A stretch of DNA of 64,000 nucleotides from Prochilodus magdalenae (lineage: Eukaryota; Chordata; Actinopteri; Characiformes; Prochilodontidae), in assembly GCA_024036415.1 (NCBI GenBank), contig JAMWET010007194.1:1-64000 (forward strand). Reading direction: 5' to 3'. The position numbers and the translations under genes were made by a program. Numbering within the stretch: position 1 is the first letter of the stretch; each line of letters starts with the position of its first letter. Positions 1-9,594 of this stretch are shown piece by piece. The notes under the pieces are model-generated. The model did not search any database and was not told the DNA's origin. It saw nothing but the letters and a program-made list of their open reading frames with translations.

Positions 1-23
1 GCTGGCAAAGTAGGGAAGCAAGA

Positions 24-106
24 TGCCCATGAAACTACCCCAAAGAGAAGCACTTATTCTGTGTATTAAATAATCTATGCTCCACTTCGTGGTGGTCTCA
101 AAAGGC
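24..106 (-). ncRNA. mir430c: pre-miR-430c hairpin, unit 1
   Basis: The mature 3p arm at 35-56 reads, on the minus strand, U followed by AAGUGCUUCUCUUUGGGGUA and G. This matches zebrafish miR-430c as I recall it. The star arm at 74-95 pairs over 22 nt with a few mismatches and G-U pairs, and a lower stem continues between 24-34 and 96-106. The seed is AAGUGC. miR-430 directs deadenylation and decay of maternal mRNAs in the early fish embryo. It is the last hairpin of its unit in transcription order. Precursor ends are estimated by hand pairing. Confidence 0.95.
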
Positions 107-154
107 AATCACACTTGTGTAAACTGAGAAGCAAAACAAGCATCACATCTCTGC

Positions 155-233
155 TCAAATATATACCCCAACTTAATAGCACTTTCTTGCACACTGAAAG
201 AGAAAGATGCCAAAGTTGAAGCAGATTTCTGAC
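155..233 (-). ncRNA. mir430b: pre-miR-430b-like hairpin, unit 1
   Basis: The mature 3p arm at 164-185 begins AAAGUGCUAUUAAGUUGGGG, with seed AAGUGC at positions 2-7. It resembles zebrafish miR-430b but has UUAAG where I recall UCAAG. The star arm at 203-224 pairs almost without interruption, with one small bulge opposite the centre of the mature strand. Third hairpin of the unit in transcription order. Confidence 0.93.
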
Positions 234-317
234 AGATTCTTCACTATTCTTCTGTGACACATTGTGAAAAATGTCTTTTTTTTCAGCAACAATGATAAAA
301 TCCTTGATGGTAAAACA

Positions 318-394
318 CTCCAAGTGTTGCCCCAACTTGTTAGCACTTACAATGCAATTTAGGTAAGAGAGCTACAGTTAGGGTCACATTCAGA
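318..394 (-). ncRNA. mir430: pre-miR-430 hairpin (GCUAACAAG variant), unit 1
   Basis: The mature 3p arm at 328-349 begins UAAGUGCUAACAAGUUGGGG. The star arm at 362-383 pairs with it apart from small bulges. This member differs from the others in the AACAAG centre, but it keeps the AAGUGC seed and the UUGGGG 3' block of the family. Second hairpin of the unit in transcription order. Confidence 0.92.
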
Positions 395-451
395 GCTACA
401 CTTAAAATATCCAAGGAGAAATAGTAATCAAAACTTCTCTGGTTGCTTTTG

Positions 452-530
452 TCACTTAAAACTACCCCAACAAATAGCACTTACCAAATAGAAATGAAAG
501 GTCAGAGCCATTGTTAGAGTATCAATTGTG
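452..530 (-). ncRNA. mir430: pre-miR-430 hairpin (GCUAUUUG variant), unit 1
   Basis: The mature 3p arm at 462-483 begins UAAGUGCUAUUUGUUGGGGU. The star arm at 501-520 (minus strand ACUCUAACAAUGGCUCUGAC) pairs along the whole mature strand with one bulged U. That star resembles the 5p arms of the related miR-302/427 hairpins. It is the first hairpin of the unit in transcription order, next to the spacer that should hold the promoter. Confidence 0.93.
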
Positions 531-958
531 ACTGGGATTCCAGCAATCTTTCAAATATTCCATTCAAAGGTAAAGTTAAACTTTTTCATTGTTCTATACC
601 TCATATGCTGTTGAGACAGAAGATAGTCCTGGCAGAGATGATCATACTGAAGTATATGATCTGAGCTGCCCTGATTTTAAATGTCCAGAAACCTTTACAT
701 ATATTGAGGTCATTCACAGCTCCTCCTCCTTCAGAAGCCATTGTGACATCATAAATGATAATTGTCCCAACCATTTCTTCTGAATGTGTGAAAGTTTATC
801 ACTTAGACAGAGAAGTTCTATGCTAATTACTAACTATGTCTTCTTCTGAGCTGGAATGTTGAAATTATTTTACTTTGGTTCACATATTAAAGTATTGTAA
901 AATAGTTGGTTGTATTGTACAGCAGCTACTCCTGCTGGCTACACATGATATATTCTGA
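531..958 (-). promoter_or_regulatory. Repeat-unit spacer, probable site of a per-unit miR-430 promoter
   Basis: This ~430-bp spacer lies upstream of the four hairpins in minus-strand orientation and recurs in every full unit. It holds a perfect POU/octamer-type ATGCTAAT at 820-827, next to a TAATTAC homeodomain-type site, and a CATTGTT Sox-type site near 586-592. TATA-like minus-strand stretches lie at 944-955 and 884-893. Pou5f3, SoxB1 and Nanog are the known activators of zygotic miR-430 in zebrafish. No start site can be fixed from sequence. A 64-codon plus-strand ORF at 589-783 is not accepted as a gene. Confidence 0.45.
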
Positions 959-981
959 GCTGGCAAAGTAGGGAAGCAAGA

Positions 982-1064
982 TGCCCATGAAACTACCCCA
1001 AAGAGAAGCACTTATTCTGTGTATTAAATAATCTATGCTCCACTTCGTGGTGGTCTCAAAAGGC
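982..1064 (-). ncRNA. mir430c: pre-miR-430c hairpin, unit 2
   Basis: Mature arm at 993-1014, identical to unit 1. Confidence 0.94.
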
Positions 1065-1112
1065 AATCACACTTGTGTAAACTGAGAAGCAAAACAAGCA
1101 TCACATCTCTGC

Positions 1113-1191
1113 TCAAATATATACCCCAACTTAATAGCACTTTCTTGCACACTGAAAGAGAAAGATGCCAAAGTTGAAGCAGATTTCTGAC
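1113..1191 (-). ncRNA. mir430b: pre-miR-430b-like hairpin, unit 2
   Basis: Mature arm at 1122-1143, identical to unit 1; star arm unchanged. Confidence 0.92.
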
Positions 1192-1274
1192 AGATTCTTC
1201 ACTATTCTTCTGTGACACATTGTGAAAAATGTCTTTTTTTCAGCAACAATGATAAAATCCTTGATGGTAAAACA

Positions 1275-1351
1275 CTCCAAGTGTTGCCCCAACTTGTTAG
1301 CACTTACAATGCAATTTAGGTAAGAGAGCTACAGTTAGGGTCACATTCAGA
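1275..1351 (-). ncRNA. mir430: pre-miR-430 (GCUAACAAG variant), unit 2
   Basis: Mature arm at 1285-1306, identical to unit 1. Confidence 0.91.
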
Positions 1352-1408
1352 GCTACACTTAAAATATCCAAGGAGAAATAGTAATCAAAACTTCTCTGGT
1401 TGCTTTTG

Positions 1409-1487
1409 TCACTTAAAACTACCCCAACAAATAGCACTTACCAAATAGAAATGAAAGGTCAGAGCCATTGTTAGAGTATCAATTGTG
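1409..1487 (-). ncRNA. mir430: pre-miR-430 (GCUAUUUG variant), unit 2
   Basis: Mature arm at 1419-1440, identical to unit 1. The spacer to the right is the most divergent in the array, with several changes between 1530 and 1725. Confidence 0.92.
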
Positions 1488-1937
1488 ACTGGGATTCCAG
1501 CAATCTTTCAAATATTCCATTCAAAGGTAAAGTTAGACTTTTCAGTGTTCCATACCTCATATGCTGTTGAGACAGAAGATAGTCCTGGCAGAGACGATCA
1601 TACTGAAGTATATGATCTGTGCTGCCCTGATTTTAAATGTCCAGAAACCTTTACATATATCGAGGTCATTCACAGCTCCTCCTCCTTCAGAAGACATTGT
1701 GACATCATAAATGATAATTGTTCCAACCATTTCTTCTGAATGTGTGAAAGTTTATCACTTAGACAGAGAAGTTCTATGCTAATTACTAACTATGCCTTCT
1801 TCTGAGCTGGAATGTTGAAATTATTTTACTTTGGTTCACATATTAAGGTATTGTAAAATAGTTGGTTGTATTGTACAGCAGCTACTCCTGCTGGCTACAC
1901 ATGATATATTCTGAGCTGGCAAAGTAGGGAAGCAAGA

Positions 1938-2020
1938 TGCCCATGAAACTACCCCAAAGAGAAGCACTTATTCTGTGTATTAAATAATCTATGCTCCACT
2001 TCGTGGTGGTCTCAAAAGGC
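1938..2020 (-). ncRNA. mir430c: pre-miR-430c hairpin, unit 3
   Basis: Mature arm at 1949-1970, identical to unit 1. Confidence 0.94.
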
Positions 2021-2068
2021 AATCACACTTGTGTAAACTGAGAAGCAAAACAAGCATCACATCTCTGC

Positions 2069-2146
2069 TCAAATATATACCCCAACTTAATAGCACTTTC
2101 TTGCACAGTGACAGAGAAAGATGCCACGTTGAAGCAGATTTCTGAC
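2069..2146 (-). ncRNA. mir430b: pre-miR-430b-like hairpin with variant star arm, unit 3
   Basis: The mature arm at 2078-2099 is unchanged. The loop and star side differs from all other units: CAGTGACAG replaces CACTGAAAG, and the star has CCACGTTG instead of CCAAAGTTG, one base shorter. The stem should still form, with altered central pairing. Confidence 0.9.
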
Positions 2147-2229
2147 AGATTTTTCACTATTCTTCTGTGACACATTGTAAAAAATGTCTTTTTTTCAGCA
2201 ACAATGATAAAATCCTTGATGGTAAAACA

Positions 2230-2306
2230 CTCCAAGTGTTGCCCCAACTTGTTAGCACTTACAATGCAATTTAGGTAAGAGAGCTACAGTTAGGGTCACA
2301 TTCAGA
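2230..2306 (-). ncRNA. mir430: pre-miR-430 (GCUAACAAG variant), unit 3
   Basis: Mature arm at 2240-2261, identical to unit 1. Confidence 0.91.
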
Positions 2307-2363
2307 GCTACACTTAAAATATCCAAGGAGAAATAGTAATCAAAACTTCTCTGGTTGCTTTTG

Positions 2364-2442
2364 TCACTTAAAACTACCCCAACAAATAGCACTTACCAAA
2401 TAGAAATGAAAGGTCAGAGCCATTGTTAGAGTATCAATTGTG
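2364..2442 (-). ncRNA. mir430: pre-miR-430 (GCUAUUUG variant), unit 3
   Basis: Mature arm at 2374-2395, identical to unit 1. Confidence 0.92.
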
Positions 2443-2893
2443 ACTGGGATTCCAGCAATCTTTCAAATATTCCATTCAAAGGTAAAGTTAAACTTTTTCA
2501 TTGTTCTATACCTCATATGCTGTTGAGACAGAAGATAGTCCTGGCAGAGATGATCATACTGAAGTATATGATCTGAGCTGCCCTGATTTTAAATGTCCAG
2601 AAACCTTTACATATATTGAGGTCATTCACAGCTCCTCCTCCTTCAGAAGCCATTGTGACATCATAAATGATAATTGTTCCAACCATTTCTTCTGAATGTG
2701 TGAAAGTTTATCACTTAGACAGAGAAGTTCTATGCTAATTACTAACTATGCCTTCTTCTGAGCTGGAATGTTGAAATTATTTTACTTTGGTTCACATATT
2801 AAGGTATTGTAAAATAGTTGGTTGTATTGTACAGCAGCTACTCCTGCTGGCTACACATGATATATTCTGAGCTGGCAAAGTAGGGAAGCAAGA

Positions 2894-2976
2894 TGCCCAT
2901 GAAACTACCCCAAAGAGAAGCACTTATTCTGTGTATTAAATAATCTATGCTCCACTTCGTGGTGGTCTCAAAAGGC
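2894..2976 (-). ncRNA. mir430c: pre-miR-430c hairpin, unit 4
   Basis: Mature arm at 2905-2926, identical to unit 1. Confidence 0.94.
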
Positions 2977-3024
2977 AATCACACTTGTGTAAACTGAGAA
3001 GCAAAACAAGCATCACATCTCTGC

Positions 3025-3103
3025 TCAAATATATACCCCAACTTAATAGCACTTTCTTGCACACTGAAAGAGAAAGATGCCAAAGTTGAAGCAGATTTCT
3101 GAC
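3025..3103 (-). ncRNA. mir430b: pre-miR-430b-like hairpin, unit 4
   Basis: Mature arm at 3034-3055, identical to unit 1. Confidence 0.92.
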
Positions 3104-3186
3104 AGATTCTTCACTATTCTTCTGTGACACATTGTGAAAAATGTCTTTTTTTCAGCAACAATGATAAAATCCTTGATGGTAAAACA

Positions 3187-3263
3187 CTCCAAGTGTTGCC
3201 CCAACTTGTTAGCACTTACAATGCAATTTAGGTAAGAGAGCTACAGTTAGGGTCACATTCAGA
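3187..3263 (-). ncRNA. mir430: pre-miR-430 (GCUAACAAG variant), unit 4
   Basis: Mature arm at 3197-3218, identical to unit 1. Confidence 0.91.
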
Positions 3264-3320
3264 GCTACACTTAAAATATCCAAGGAGAAATAGTAATCAA
3301 AACTTCTCTGGTTGCTTTTG

Positions 3321-3399
3321 TCACTTAAAACTACCCCAACAAATAGCACTTACCAAATAGAAATGAAAGGTCAGAGCCATTGTTAGAGTATCAATTGTG
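3321..3399 (-). ncRNA. mir430: pre-miR-430 (GCUAUUUG variant), unit 4
   Basis: Mature arm at 3331-3352, identical to unit 1. Confidence 0.92.
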
Positions 3400-3850
3400 A
3401 CTGGGATTCCAGCAATCTTTCAAATATTCCATTCAAAGGTAAAGTTAAACTTTTTCATTGTTCTATACCTCATATGCTGTTGAGACAGAAGATAGTCCTG
3501 GCAGAGATGATCATACTGAAGTATATGATCTGAGCTGCCCTGATTTTAAATGTCCAGAAACCTTTACATATATTGAGGTCATTCACAGCTCCTCCTCCTT
3601 CAGAAGCCATTGTGACATCATAAATGATAATTGTTCCAACCATTTCTTCTGAATGTGTGAAAGTTTATCACTTAGACAGAGAAGTTCTATGCTAATTACT
3701 AACTATGTTCTCTTCTGAGCTGGAATGTTGAAATAATTTTACTTTGGTTCACATATTAAAGTATTGTAAAATAGTTGGTTGTATTGTACAGCAGCTACTC
3801 CTGCTGGCTACACATGATATATTCTGAGCTGGCAAAGTAGGGAAGCAAGA

Positions 3851-3933
3851 TGCCCATGAAACTACCCCAAAGAGAAGCACTTATTCTGTGTATTAAATAA
3901 TCTATGCTCCACTTCGTGGTGGTCTCAAAAGGC
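3851..3933 (-). ncRNA. mir430c: pre-miR-430c hairpin, unit 5
   Basis: Mature arm at 3862-3883, identical to unit 1. Confidence 0.94.
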
Positions 3934-3981
3934 AATCACACTTGTGTAAACTGAGAAGCAAAACAAGCATCACATCTCTGC

Positions 3982-4060
3982 TCAAATATATACCCCAACT
4001 TAATAGCACTTTCTTGCACACTGAAAGAGAAAGATGCCAAAGTTGAAGCAGATTTCTGAC
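3982..4060 (-). ncRNA. mir430b: pre-miR-430b-like hairpin, unit 5
   Basis: Mature arm at 3991-4012, identical to unit 1. Confidence 0.92.
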
Positions 4061-4143
4061 AGATTCTTCACTATTCTTCTGTGACACATTGTGAAAAATG
4101 TCTTTTTTTCAGCAACAATGATAAAATCCTTGATGGTAAAACA

Positions 4144-4220
4144 CTCCAAGTGTTGCCCCAACTTGTTAGCACTTACAATGCAATTTAGGTAAGAGAGCTA
4201 CAGTTAGGGTCACATTCAGA
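4144..4220 (-). ncRNA. mir430: pre-miR-430 (GCUAACAAG variant), unit 5
   Basis: Mature arm at 4154-4175, identical to unit 1. Confidence 0.91.
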
Positions 4221-4277
4221 GCTACACTTAAAATATCCAAGGAGAAATAGTAATCAAAACTTCTCTGGTTGCTTTTG

Positions 4278-4356
4278 TCACTTAAAACTACCCCAACAAA
4301 TAGCACTTACCAAATAGAAATGAAAGGTCAGAGCCATTGTTAGAGTATCAATTGTG
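4278..4356 (-). ncRNA. mir430: pre-miR-430 (GCUAUUUG variant), unit 5
   Basis: Mature arm at 4288-4309, identical to unit 1. Confidence 0.92.
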
Positions 4357-4807
4357 ACTGGGATTCCAGCAATCTTTCAAATATTCCATTCAAAGGTAAA
4401 GTTAAACTTTTTCATTGTTCTATACCTCATATGCTGTTGAGACAGAAGATAGTCCTGGCAGAGATGATCATACTGAAGTATATGATCTGTGCTGCCCTGA
4501 TTTTAAATGTCCAGAAACCTTAACATATATTGAGGTCATTCACAGCTCCTCCTCCTTCAGAAGACATTGTGACATCATAAATGATAATTGTCCCAACCAT
4601 TTCTTCTGAATGTGTGAAAGTTTATCACTTAGACAGAGAAGTTCTATGCTAATTACTAACTATGTCTTCTTCTGAGCTGGAATGTTGAAATTATTTTACT
4701 TTGGTTCACATATTAAAGTATTGTAAAATAGTTGGTTGTATTGTACAGCAGCTACTCCTGCTGGCTACACATGATATATTCTGAGCTGGCAAAGTAGGGA
4801 AGCAAGA

Positions 4808-4890
4808 TGCCCATGAAACTACCCCAAAGAGAAGCACTTATTCTGTGTATTAAATAATCTATGCTCCACTTCGTGGTGGTCTCAAAAGGC
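4808..4890 (-). ncRNA. mir430c: pre-miR-430c hairpin, unit 6
   Basis: Mature arm at 4819-4840, identical to unit 1. Confidence 0.94.
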
Positions 4891-4938
4891 AATCACACTT
4901 GTGTAAACTGAGAAGCAAAACAAGCATCACATCTCTGC

Positions 4939-5017
4939 TCAAATATATACCCCAACTTAATAGCACTTTCTTGCACACTGAAAGAGAAAGATGCCAAAGT
5001 TGAAGCAGATTTCTGAC
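4939..5017 (-). ncRNA. mir430b: pre-miR-430b-like hairpin, unit 6
   Basis: Mature arm at 4948-4969, identical to unit 1. Confidence 0.92.
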
Positions 5018-5101
5018 AGATTCTTCACTATTCTTCTGTGACACATTGTGAAAAATGTCTTTTTTTTCAGCAACAATGATAAAATCCTTGATGGTAAAAC
5101 A

Positions 5102-5178
5102 CTCCAAGTGTTGCCCCAACTTGTTAGCACTTACAATGCAATTTAGGTAAGAGAGCTACAGTTAGGGTCACATTCAGA
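5102..5178 (-). ncRNA. mir430: pre-miR-430 (GCUAACAAG variant), unit 6
   Basis: Mature arm at 5112-5133, identical to unit 1. Confidence 0.91.
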
Positions 5179-5235
5179 GCTACACTTAAAATATCCAAGG
5201 AGAAATAGTAATCAAAACTTCTCTGGTTGCTTTTG

Positions 5236-5314
5236 TCACTTAAAACTACCCCAACAAATAGCACTTACCAAATAGAAATGAAAGGTCAGAGCCATTGTTA
5301 GAGTATCAATTGTG
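5236..5314 (-). ncRNA. mir430: pre-miR-430 (GCUAUUUG variant), unit 6
   Basis: Mature arm at 5246-5267, identical to unit 1. Confidence 0.92.
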
Positions 5315-5765
5315 ACTGGGATTCCAGCAATCTTTCAAATATTCCATTCAAAGGTAAAGTTAAACTTTTTCATTGTTCTATACCTCATATGCTGTTGAGA
5401 CAGAAGATAGTCCTGGCAGAGATGATCATACTGAAGTATATGATCTGAGCTGCCCTGATTTTAAATGTCCAGAAACCTTAACATATATTGAGGTCATTCA
5501 CAGCTCCTCCTCCTTCAGAAGCCATTGTGACATCATAAATGATAATTGTTCCAACCATTTCTTCTGAATGTGTGAAAGTTTATCACTTAGACAGAGAAGT
5601 TCTATGCTAATTACTAACTATGTCTTCTTCTGAGCTGGAATGTTGAAATTATTTTACTTTGGTTCACATATTAAAGTATTGTAAAATAGTTGGTTGTATT
5701 GTACAGCAGCTACTCCTGCTGGCTACACATGATATATTCTGAGCTGGCAAAGTAGGGAAGCAAGA

Positions 5766-5848
5766 TGCCCATGAAACTACCCCAAAGAGAAGCACTTATT
5801 CTGTGTATTAAATAATCTATGCTCCACTTCGTGGTGGTCTCAAAAGGC
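5766..5848 (-). ncRNA. mir430c: pre-miR-430c hairpin, unit 7
   Basis: Mature arm at 5777-5798, identical to unit 1. Confidence 0.94.
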
Positions 5849-5896
5849 AATCACACTTGTGTAAACTGAGAAGCAAAACAAGCATCACATCTCTGC

Positions 5897-5975
5897 TCAA
5901 ATATATACCCCAACTTAATAGCACTTTCTTGCACACTGAAAGAGAAAGATGCCAAAGTTGAAGCAGATTTCTGAC
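5897..5975 (-). ncRNA. mir430b: pre-miR-430b-like hairpin, unit 7
   Basis: Mature arm at 5906-5927, identical to unit 1. Confidence 0.92.
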
Positions 5976-6059
5976 AGATTCTTCACTATTCTTCTGTGAC
6001 ACATTGTGAAAAATGTTTTTTTTTTCAGCAACAATGATAAAATCCTTGATGGTAAAACA

Positions 6060-6136
6060 CTCCAAGTGTTGCCCCAACTTGTTAGCACTTACAATGCAAT
6101 TTAGGTAAGAGAGCTACAGTTAGGGTCACATTCAGA
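6060..6136 (-). ncRNA. mir430: pre-miR-430 (GCUAACAAG variant), unit 7
   Basis: Mature arm at 6070-6091, identical to unit 1. Confidence 0.91.
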
Positions 6137-6193
6137 GCTACACTTAAAATATCCAAGGAGAAATAGTAATCAAAACTTCTCTGGTTGCTTTTG

Positions 6194-6272
6194 TCACTTA
6201 AAACTACCCCAACAAATAGCACTTACCAAATAGAAATGAAAGGTCAGAGCCATTGTTAGAGTATCAATTGTG
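6194..6272 (-). ncRNA. mir430: pre-miR-430 (GCUAUUUG variant), unit 7
   Basis: Mature arm at 6204-6225, identical to unit 1. Confidence 0.92.
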
Positions 6273-6723
6273 ACTGGGATTCCAGCAATCTTTCAAATAT
6301 TCCATTCAAAGGTAAAGTTAAACTTTTTCATTGTTCTATACCTCATATGCTGTTGAGACAGAAGATAGTCCTGGCAGAGATGATCATACTGAAGTATATG
6401 ATCTGAGCTGCCCTGATTTTAAATGTCCAGAAACCTTTACATATATTGAGGTCATTCACAGCTCCTCCTCCTTCAGAAGCCATTGTGACATCATAAATGA
6501 TAATTGTTCCAACCATTTCTTCTGAATGTGTGAAAGTTTATCACTTAGAAAGAGAAGTTCTATGCTAATTACTAACTATGCCTTCTTCTGAGCTGGAATG
6601 TTGAAATTATTTTACTTTGGTTCACATATTAAGGTATTGTAAAATAGTTGGTTGTATTGTACAGCAGCTACTCCTGCTGGCTACACATGATATATTCTGA
6701 GCTGGCAAAGTAGGGAAGCAAGA

Positions 6724-6806
6724 TGCCCATGAAACTACCCCAAAGAGAAGCACTTATTCTGTGTATTAAATAATCTATGCTCCACTTCGTGGTGGTCTCA
6801 AAAGGC
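6724..6806 (-). ncRNA. mir430c: pre-miR-430c hairpin, unit 8
   Basis: Mature arm at 6735-6756, identical to unit 1. Confidence 0.94.
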
Positions 6807-6854
6807 AATCACACTTGTGTAAACTGAGAAGCAAAACAAGCATCACATCTCTGC

Positions 6855-6933
6855 TCAAATATATACCCCAACTTAATAGCACTTTCTTGCACACTGAAAG
6901 AGAAAGATGCCAAAGTTGAAGCAGATTTCTGAC
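6855..6933 (-). ncRNA. mir430b: pre-miR-430b-like hairpin, unit 8
   Basis: Mature arm at 6864-6885, identical to unit 1. The neighbouring T-run near 6974 has lost the C that the other units carry. Confidence 0.92.
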
Positions 6934-7016
6934 AGATTCTTCACTATTCTTCTGTGACACATTGTGAAAAATGTTTTTTTTTTAGCAACAATGATAAAAT
7001 CCTTGATGGTAAAACA

Positions 7017-7093
7017 CTCCAAGTGTTGCCCCAACTTGTTAGCACTTACAATGCAATTTAGGTAAGAGAGCTACAGTTAGGGTCACATTCAGA
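7017..7093 (-). ncRNA. mir430: pre-miR-430 (GCUAACAAG variant), unit 8
   Basis: Mature arm at 7027-7048, identical to unit 1. Confidence 0.91.
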
Positions 7094-7150
7094 GCTACAC
7101 TTAAAATATCCAAGGAGAAATAGTAATCAAAACTTCTCTGGTTGCTTTTG

Positions 7151-7229
7151 TCACTTAAAACTACCCCAACAAATAGCACTTACCAAATAGAAATGAAAGG
7201 TCAGAGCCATTGTTAGAGTATCAATTGTG
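7151..7229 (-). ncRNA. mir430: pre-miR-430 (GCUAUUUG variant), unit 8
   Basis: Mature arm at 7161-7182, identical to unit 1. Confidence 0.92.
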
Positions 7230-7680
7230 ACTGGGATTCCAGCAATCTTTCAAATATTCCATTCAAAGGTAAAGTTAAACTTTTTCATTGTTCTATACCT
7301 CATATGCTGTTGAGACAGAAGATAGTCCTGGCAGAGATGATCATACTGAAGTATATGATCTGAGCTGCCCTGATTTTAAATGTCCAGAAACCTTAACATA
7401 TATTGAGGTCATTCACAGCTCCTCCTCCTTCAGAAGCCATTGTGACATCATAAATGATAATTGTTCCAACCATTTCTTCTGAATGTGTGAAAGTTTATCA
7501 CTTAGACAGAGAAGTTCTATGCTAATTACTAACTATGTCTTCTTCTGAGCTGGAATGTTGAAATTATTTTACTTTGGTTCACATATTAAAGTATTGTAAA
7601 ATAGTTGGTTGTATTGTACAGCAGCTACTCCTGCTGGCTACACATGATATATTCTGAGCTGGCAAAGTAGGGAAGCAAGA

Positions 7681-7763
7681 TGCCCATGAAACTACCCCAA
7701 AGAGAAGCACTTATTCTGTGTATTAAATAATCTATGCTCCACTTCGTGGTGGTCTCAAAAGGC
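7681..7763 (-). ncRNA. mir430c: pre-miR-430c hairpin, unit 9
   Basis: Mature arm at 7692-7713, identical to unit 1. Confidence 0.94.
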
Positions 7764-7811
7764 AATCACACTTGTGTAAACTGAGAAGCAAAACAAGCAT
7801 CACATCTCTGC

Positions 7812-7890
7812 TCAAATATATACCCCAACTTAATAGCACTTTCTTGCACACTGAAAGAGAAAGATGCCAAAGTTGAAGCAGATTTCTGAC
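7812..7890 (-). ncRNA. mir430b: pre-miR-430b-like hairpin, unit 9
   Basis: Mature arm at 7821-7842, identical to unit 1. Confidence 0.92.
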
Positions 7891-7973
7891 AGATTCTTCA
7901 CTATTCTTCTGTGACACATTGTGAAAAATGTCTTTTTTTCAGCAACAATGATAAAATCCTTGATGGTAAAAGA

Positions 7974-8050
7974 CTCCAAGTGTTGCCCCAACTTGTTAGC
8001 ACTTACAATGCAATTTAGGTAAGAGAGCTACAGTTAGGGTCACATTCAGA
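7974..8050 (-). ncRNA. mir430: pre-miR-430 (GCUAACAAG variant), unit 9
   Basis: Mature arm at 7984-8005, identical to unit 1. A private base change (AAAGACTCC for AAACACTCC) lies just outside the mature sequence. Confidence 0.91.
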
Positions 8051-8107
8051 GCTACACTTAAAATATCCAAGGAGAAATAGTAATCAAAACTTCTCTGGTT
8101 GCTTTTG

Positions 8108-8186
8108 TCACTTAAAACTACCCCAACAAATAGCACTTACCAAATAGAAATGAAAGGTCAGAGCCATTGTTAGAGTATCAATTGTG
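8108..8186 (-). ncRNA. mir430: pre-miR-430 (GCUAUUUG variant), unit 9
   Basis: Mature arm at 8118-8139, identical to unit 1. Confidence 0.92.
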
Positions 8187-8637
8187 ACTGGGATTCCAGC
8201 AATCTTTCAAATATTCCATTCAAAGGTAAAGTTAAACTTTTTCATTGTTCTATACCTCATATGCTGTTGAGACAGAAGATAGTCCTGGCAGAGATGATCA
8301 TACTGAAGTATATGATCTGAGCTGCCCTGATTTTAAATGTCCAGAAACCTTTACATATATTGAGGTCATTCACAGCTCCTCCTCCTTCAGAAGACATTGT
8401 GACATCATAAATGATAATTGTTCCAACCATTTCTTCTGAATGTGTGAAAGTTTATCACTTAGACAGAGAAGTTCTATGCTAATTACTAACTATGTCTTCT
8501 TCTGAGCTGGAATGTTGAAATTATTTTACTTTGGTTCACATATTAAAGTATTGTAAAATAGTTGGTTGTATTGTACAGCAGCTACTCCTGCTGGCTACAC
8601 ATGATATATTCTGAGCTGGCAAAGTAGGGAAGCAAGA

Positions 8638-8720
8638 TGCCCATGAAACTACCCCAAAGAGAAGCACTTATTCTGTGTATTAAATAATCTATGCTCCACT
8701 TCGTGGTGGTCTCAAAAGGC
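8638..8720 (-). ncRNA. mir430c: pre-miR-430c hairpin, unit 10
   Basis: Mature arm at 8649-8670, identical to unit 1. Confidence 0.94.
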
Positions 8721-8768
8721 AATCACACTTGTGTAAACTGAGAAGCAAAACAAGCATCACATCTCTGC

Positions 8769-8847
8769 TCAAATATATACCCCAACTTAATAGCACTTTC
8801 TTGCACACTGAAAGAGAAAGATGCCAAAGTTGAAGCAGATTTCTGAC
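8769..8847 (-). ncRNA. mir430b: pre-miR-430b-like hairpin, unit 10
   Basis: Mature arm at 8778-8799, identical to unit 1. Confidence 0.92.
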
Positions 8848-8930
8848 AGATTCTTCACTATTCTTCTGTGACACATTGTGAAAAATGTCTTTTTTTCAGC
8901 AACAATGATAAAATCCTTGATGGTAAAACA

Positions 8931-9007
8931 CTCCAAGTGTTGCCCCAACTTGTTAGCACTTACAATGCAATTTAGGTAAGAGAGCTACAGTTAGGGTCAC
9001 ATTCAGA
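8931..9007 (-). ncRNA. mir430: pre-miR-430 (GCUAACAAG variant), unit 10
   Basis: Mature arm at 8941-8962, identical to unit 1. Confidence 0.91.
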
Positions 9008-9064
9008 GCTACACTTAAAATATCCAAGGAGAAATAGTAATCAAAACTTCTCTGGTTGCTTTTG

Positions 9065-9143
9065 TCACTTAAAACTACCCCAACAAATAGCACTTACCAA
9101 ATAGAAATGAAAGGTCAGAGCCATTGTTAGAGTATCAATTGTG
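9065..9143 (-). ncRNA. mir430: pre-miR-430 (GCUAUUUG variant), unit 10
   Basis: Mature arm at 9075-9096, identical to unit 1. Upstream-most complete four-hairpin block in transcription order. Its spacer has private changes (9238, 9455, 9510, 9531). Confidence 0.92.
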
Positions 9144-9594
9144 ACTGGGATTCCAGCAATCTTTCAAATATTCCATTCAAAGGTAAAGTTAAACTTTTTC
9201 ATTGTTCTATACCTCATATGCTGTTGAGACAGAAGATACTCCTGGCAGAGATGATCATACTGAAGTATATGATCTGAGCTGCCCTGATTTTAAATGTCCA
9301 GAAACCTTAACATATATTGAGGTCATTCACAGCTCCTCCTCCTTCAGAAGCCATTGTGACATCATAAATGATAATTGTCCCAACCATTTCTTCTGAATGT
9401 GTGAAAGTTTATCACTTAGACAGAGAAGTTCTATGCTAATTACTAACTATGTCTTTTTCTGAGCTGGAATGTTGAAATAATTTTACTTTGGTTCACATAT
9501 TAAAGTATTATAAAATAGTTGGTTGTATTGAACAGCAGCTACTCCTGCTGGCTACACATGATATATTCTGAGCTGGCAAAGTAGGGAAGCAAGA

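Noticed and set aside
589..783. A 64-codon plus-strand ORF (MFYTSYAVETEDSPGRDDHT...) repeated in every unit of the array
   Set aside because: It repeats only because the whole unit repeats. Differences among copies are mostly amino-acid changing, and it opposes the miR-430 transcript. It resembles no protein that I know.
4859..5119. 61- to 86-codon minus-strand ORFs in every unit
   Set aside because: They run across three microRNA hairpins (c, b-like and the 3' part of the AACAAG hairpin) and their open length changes with the T-run between them.
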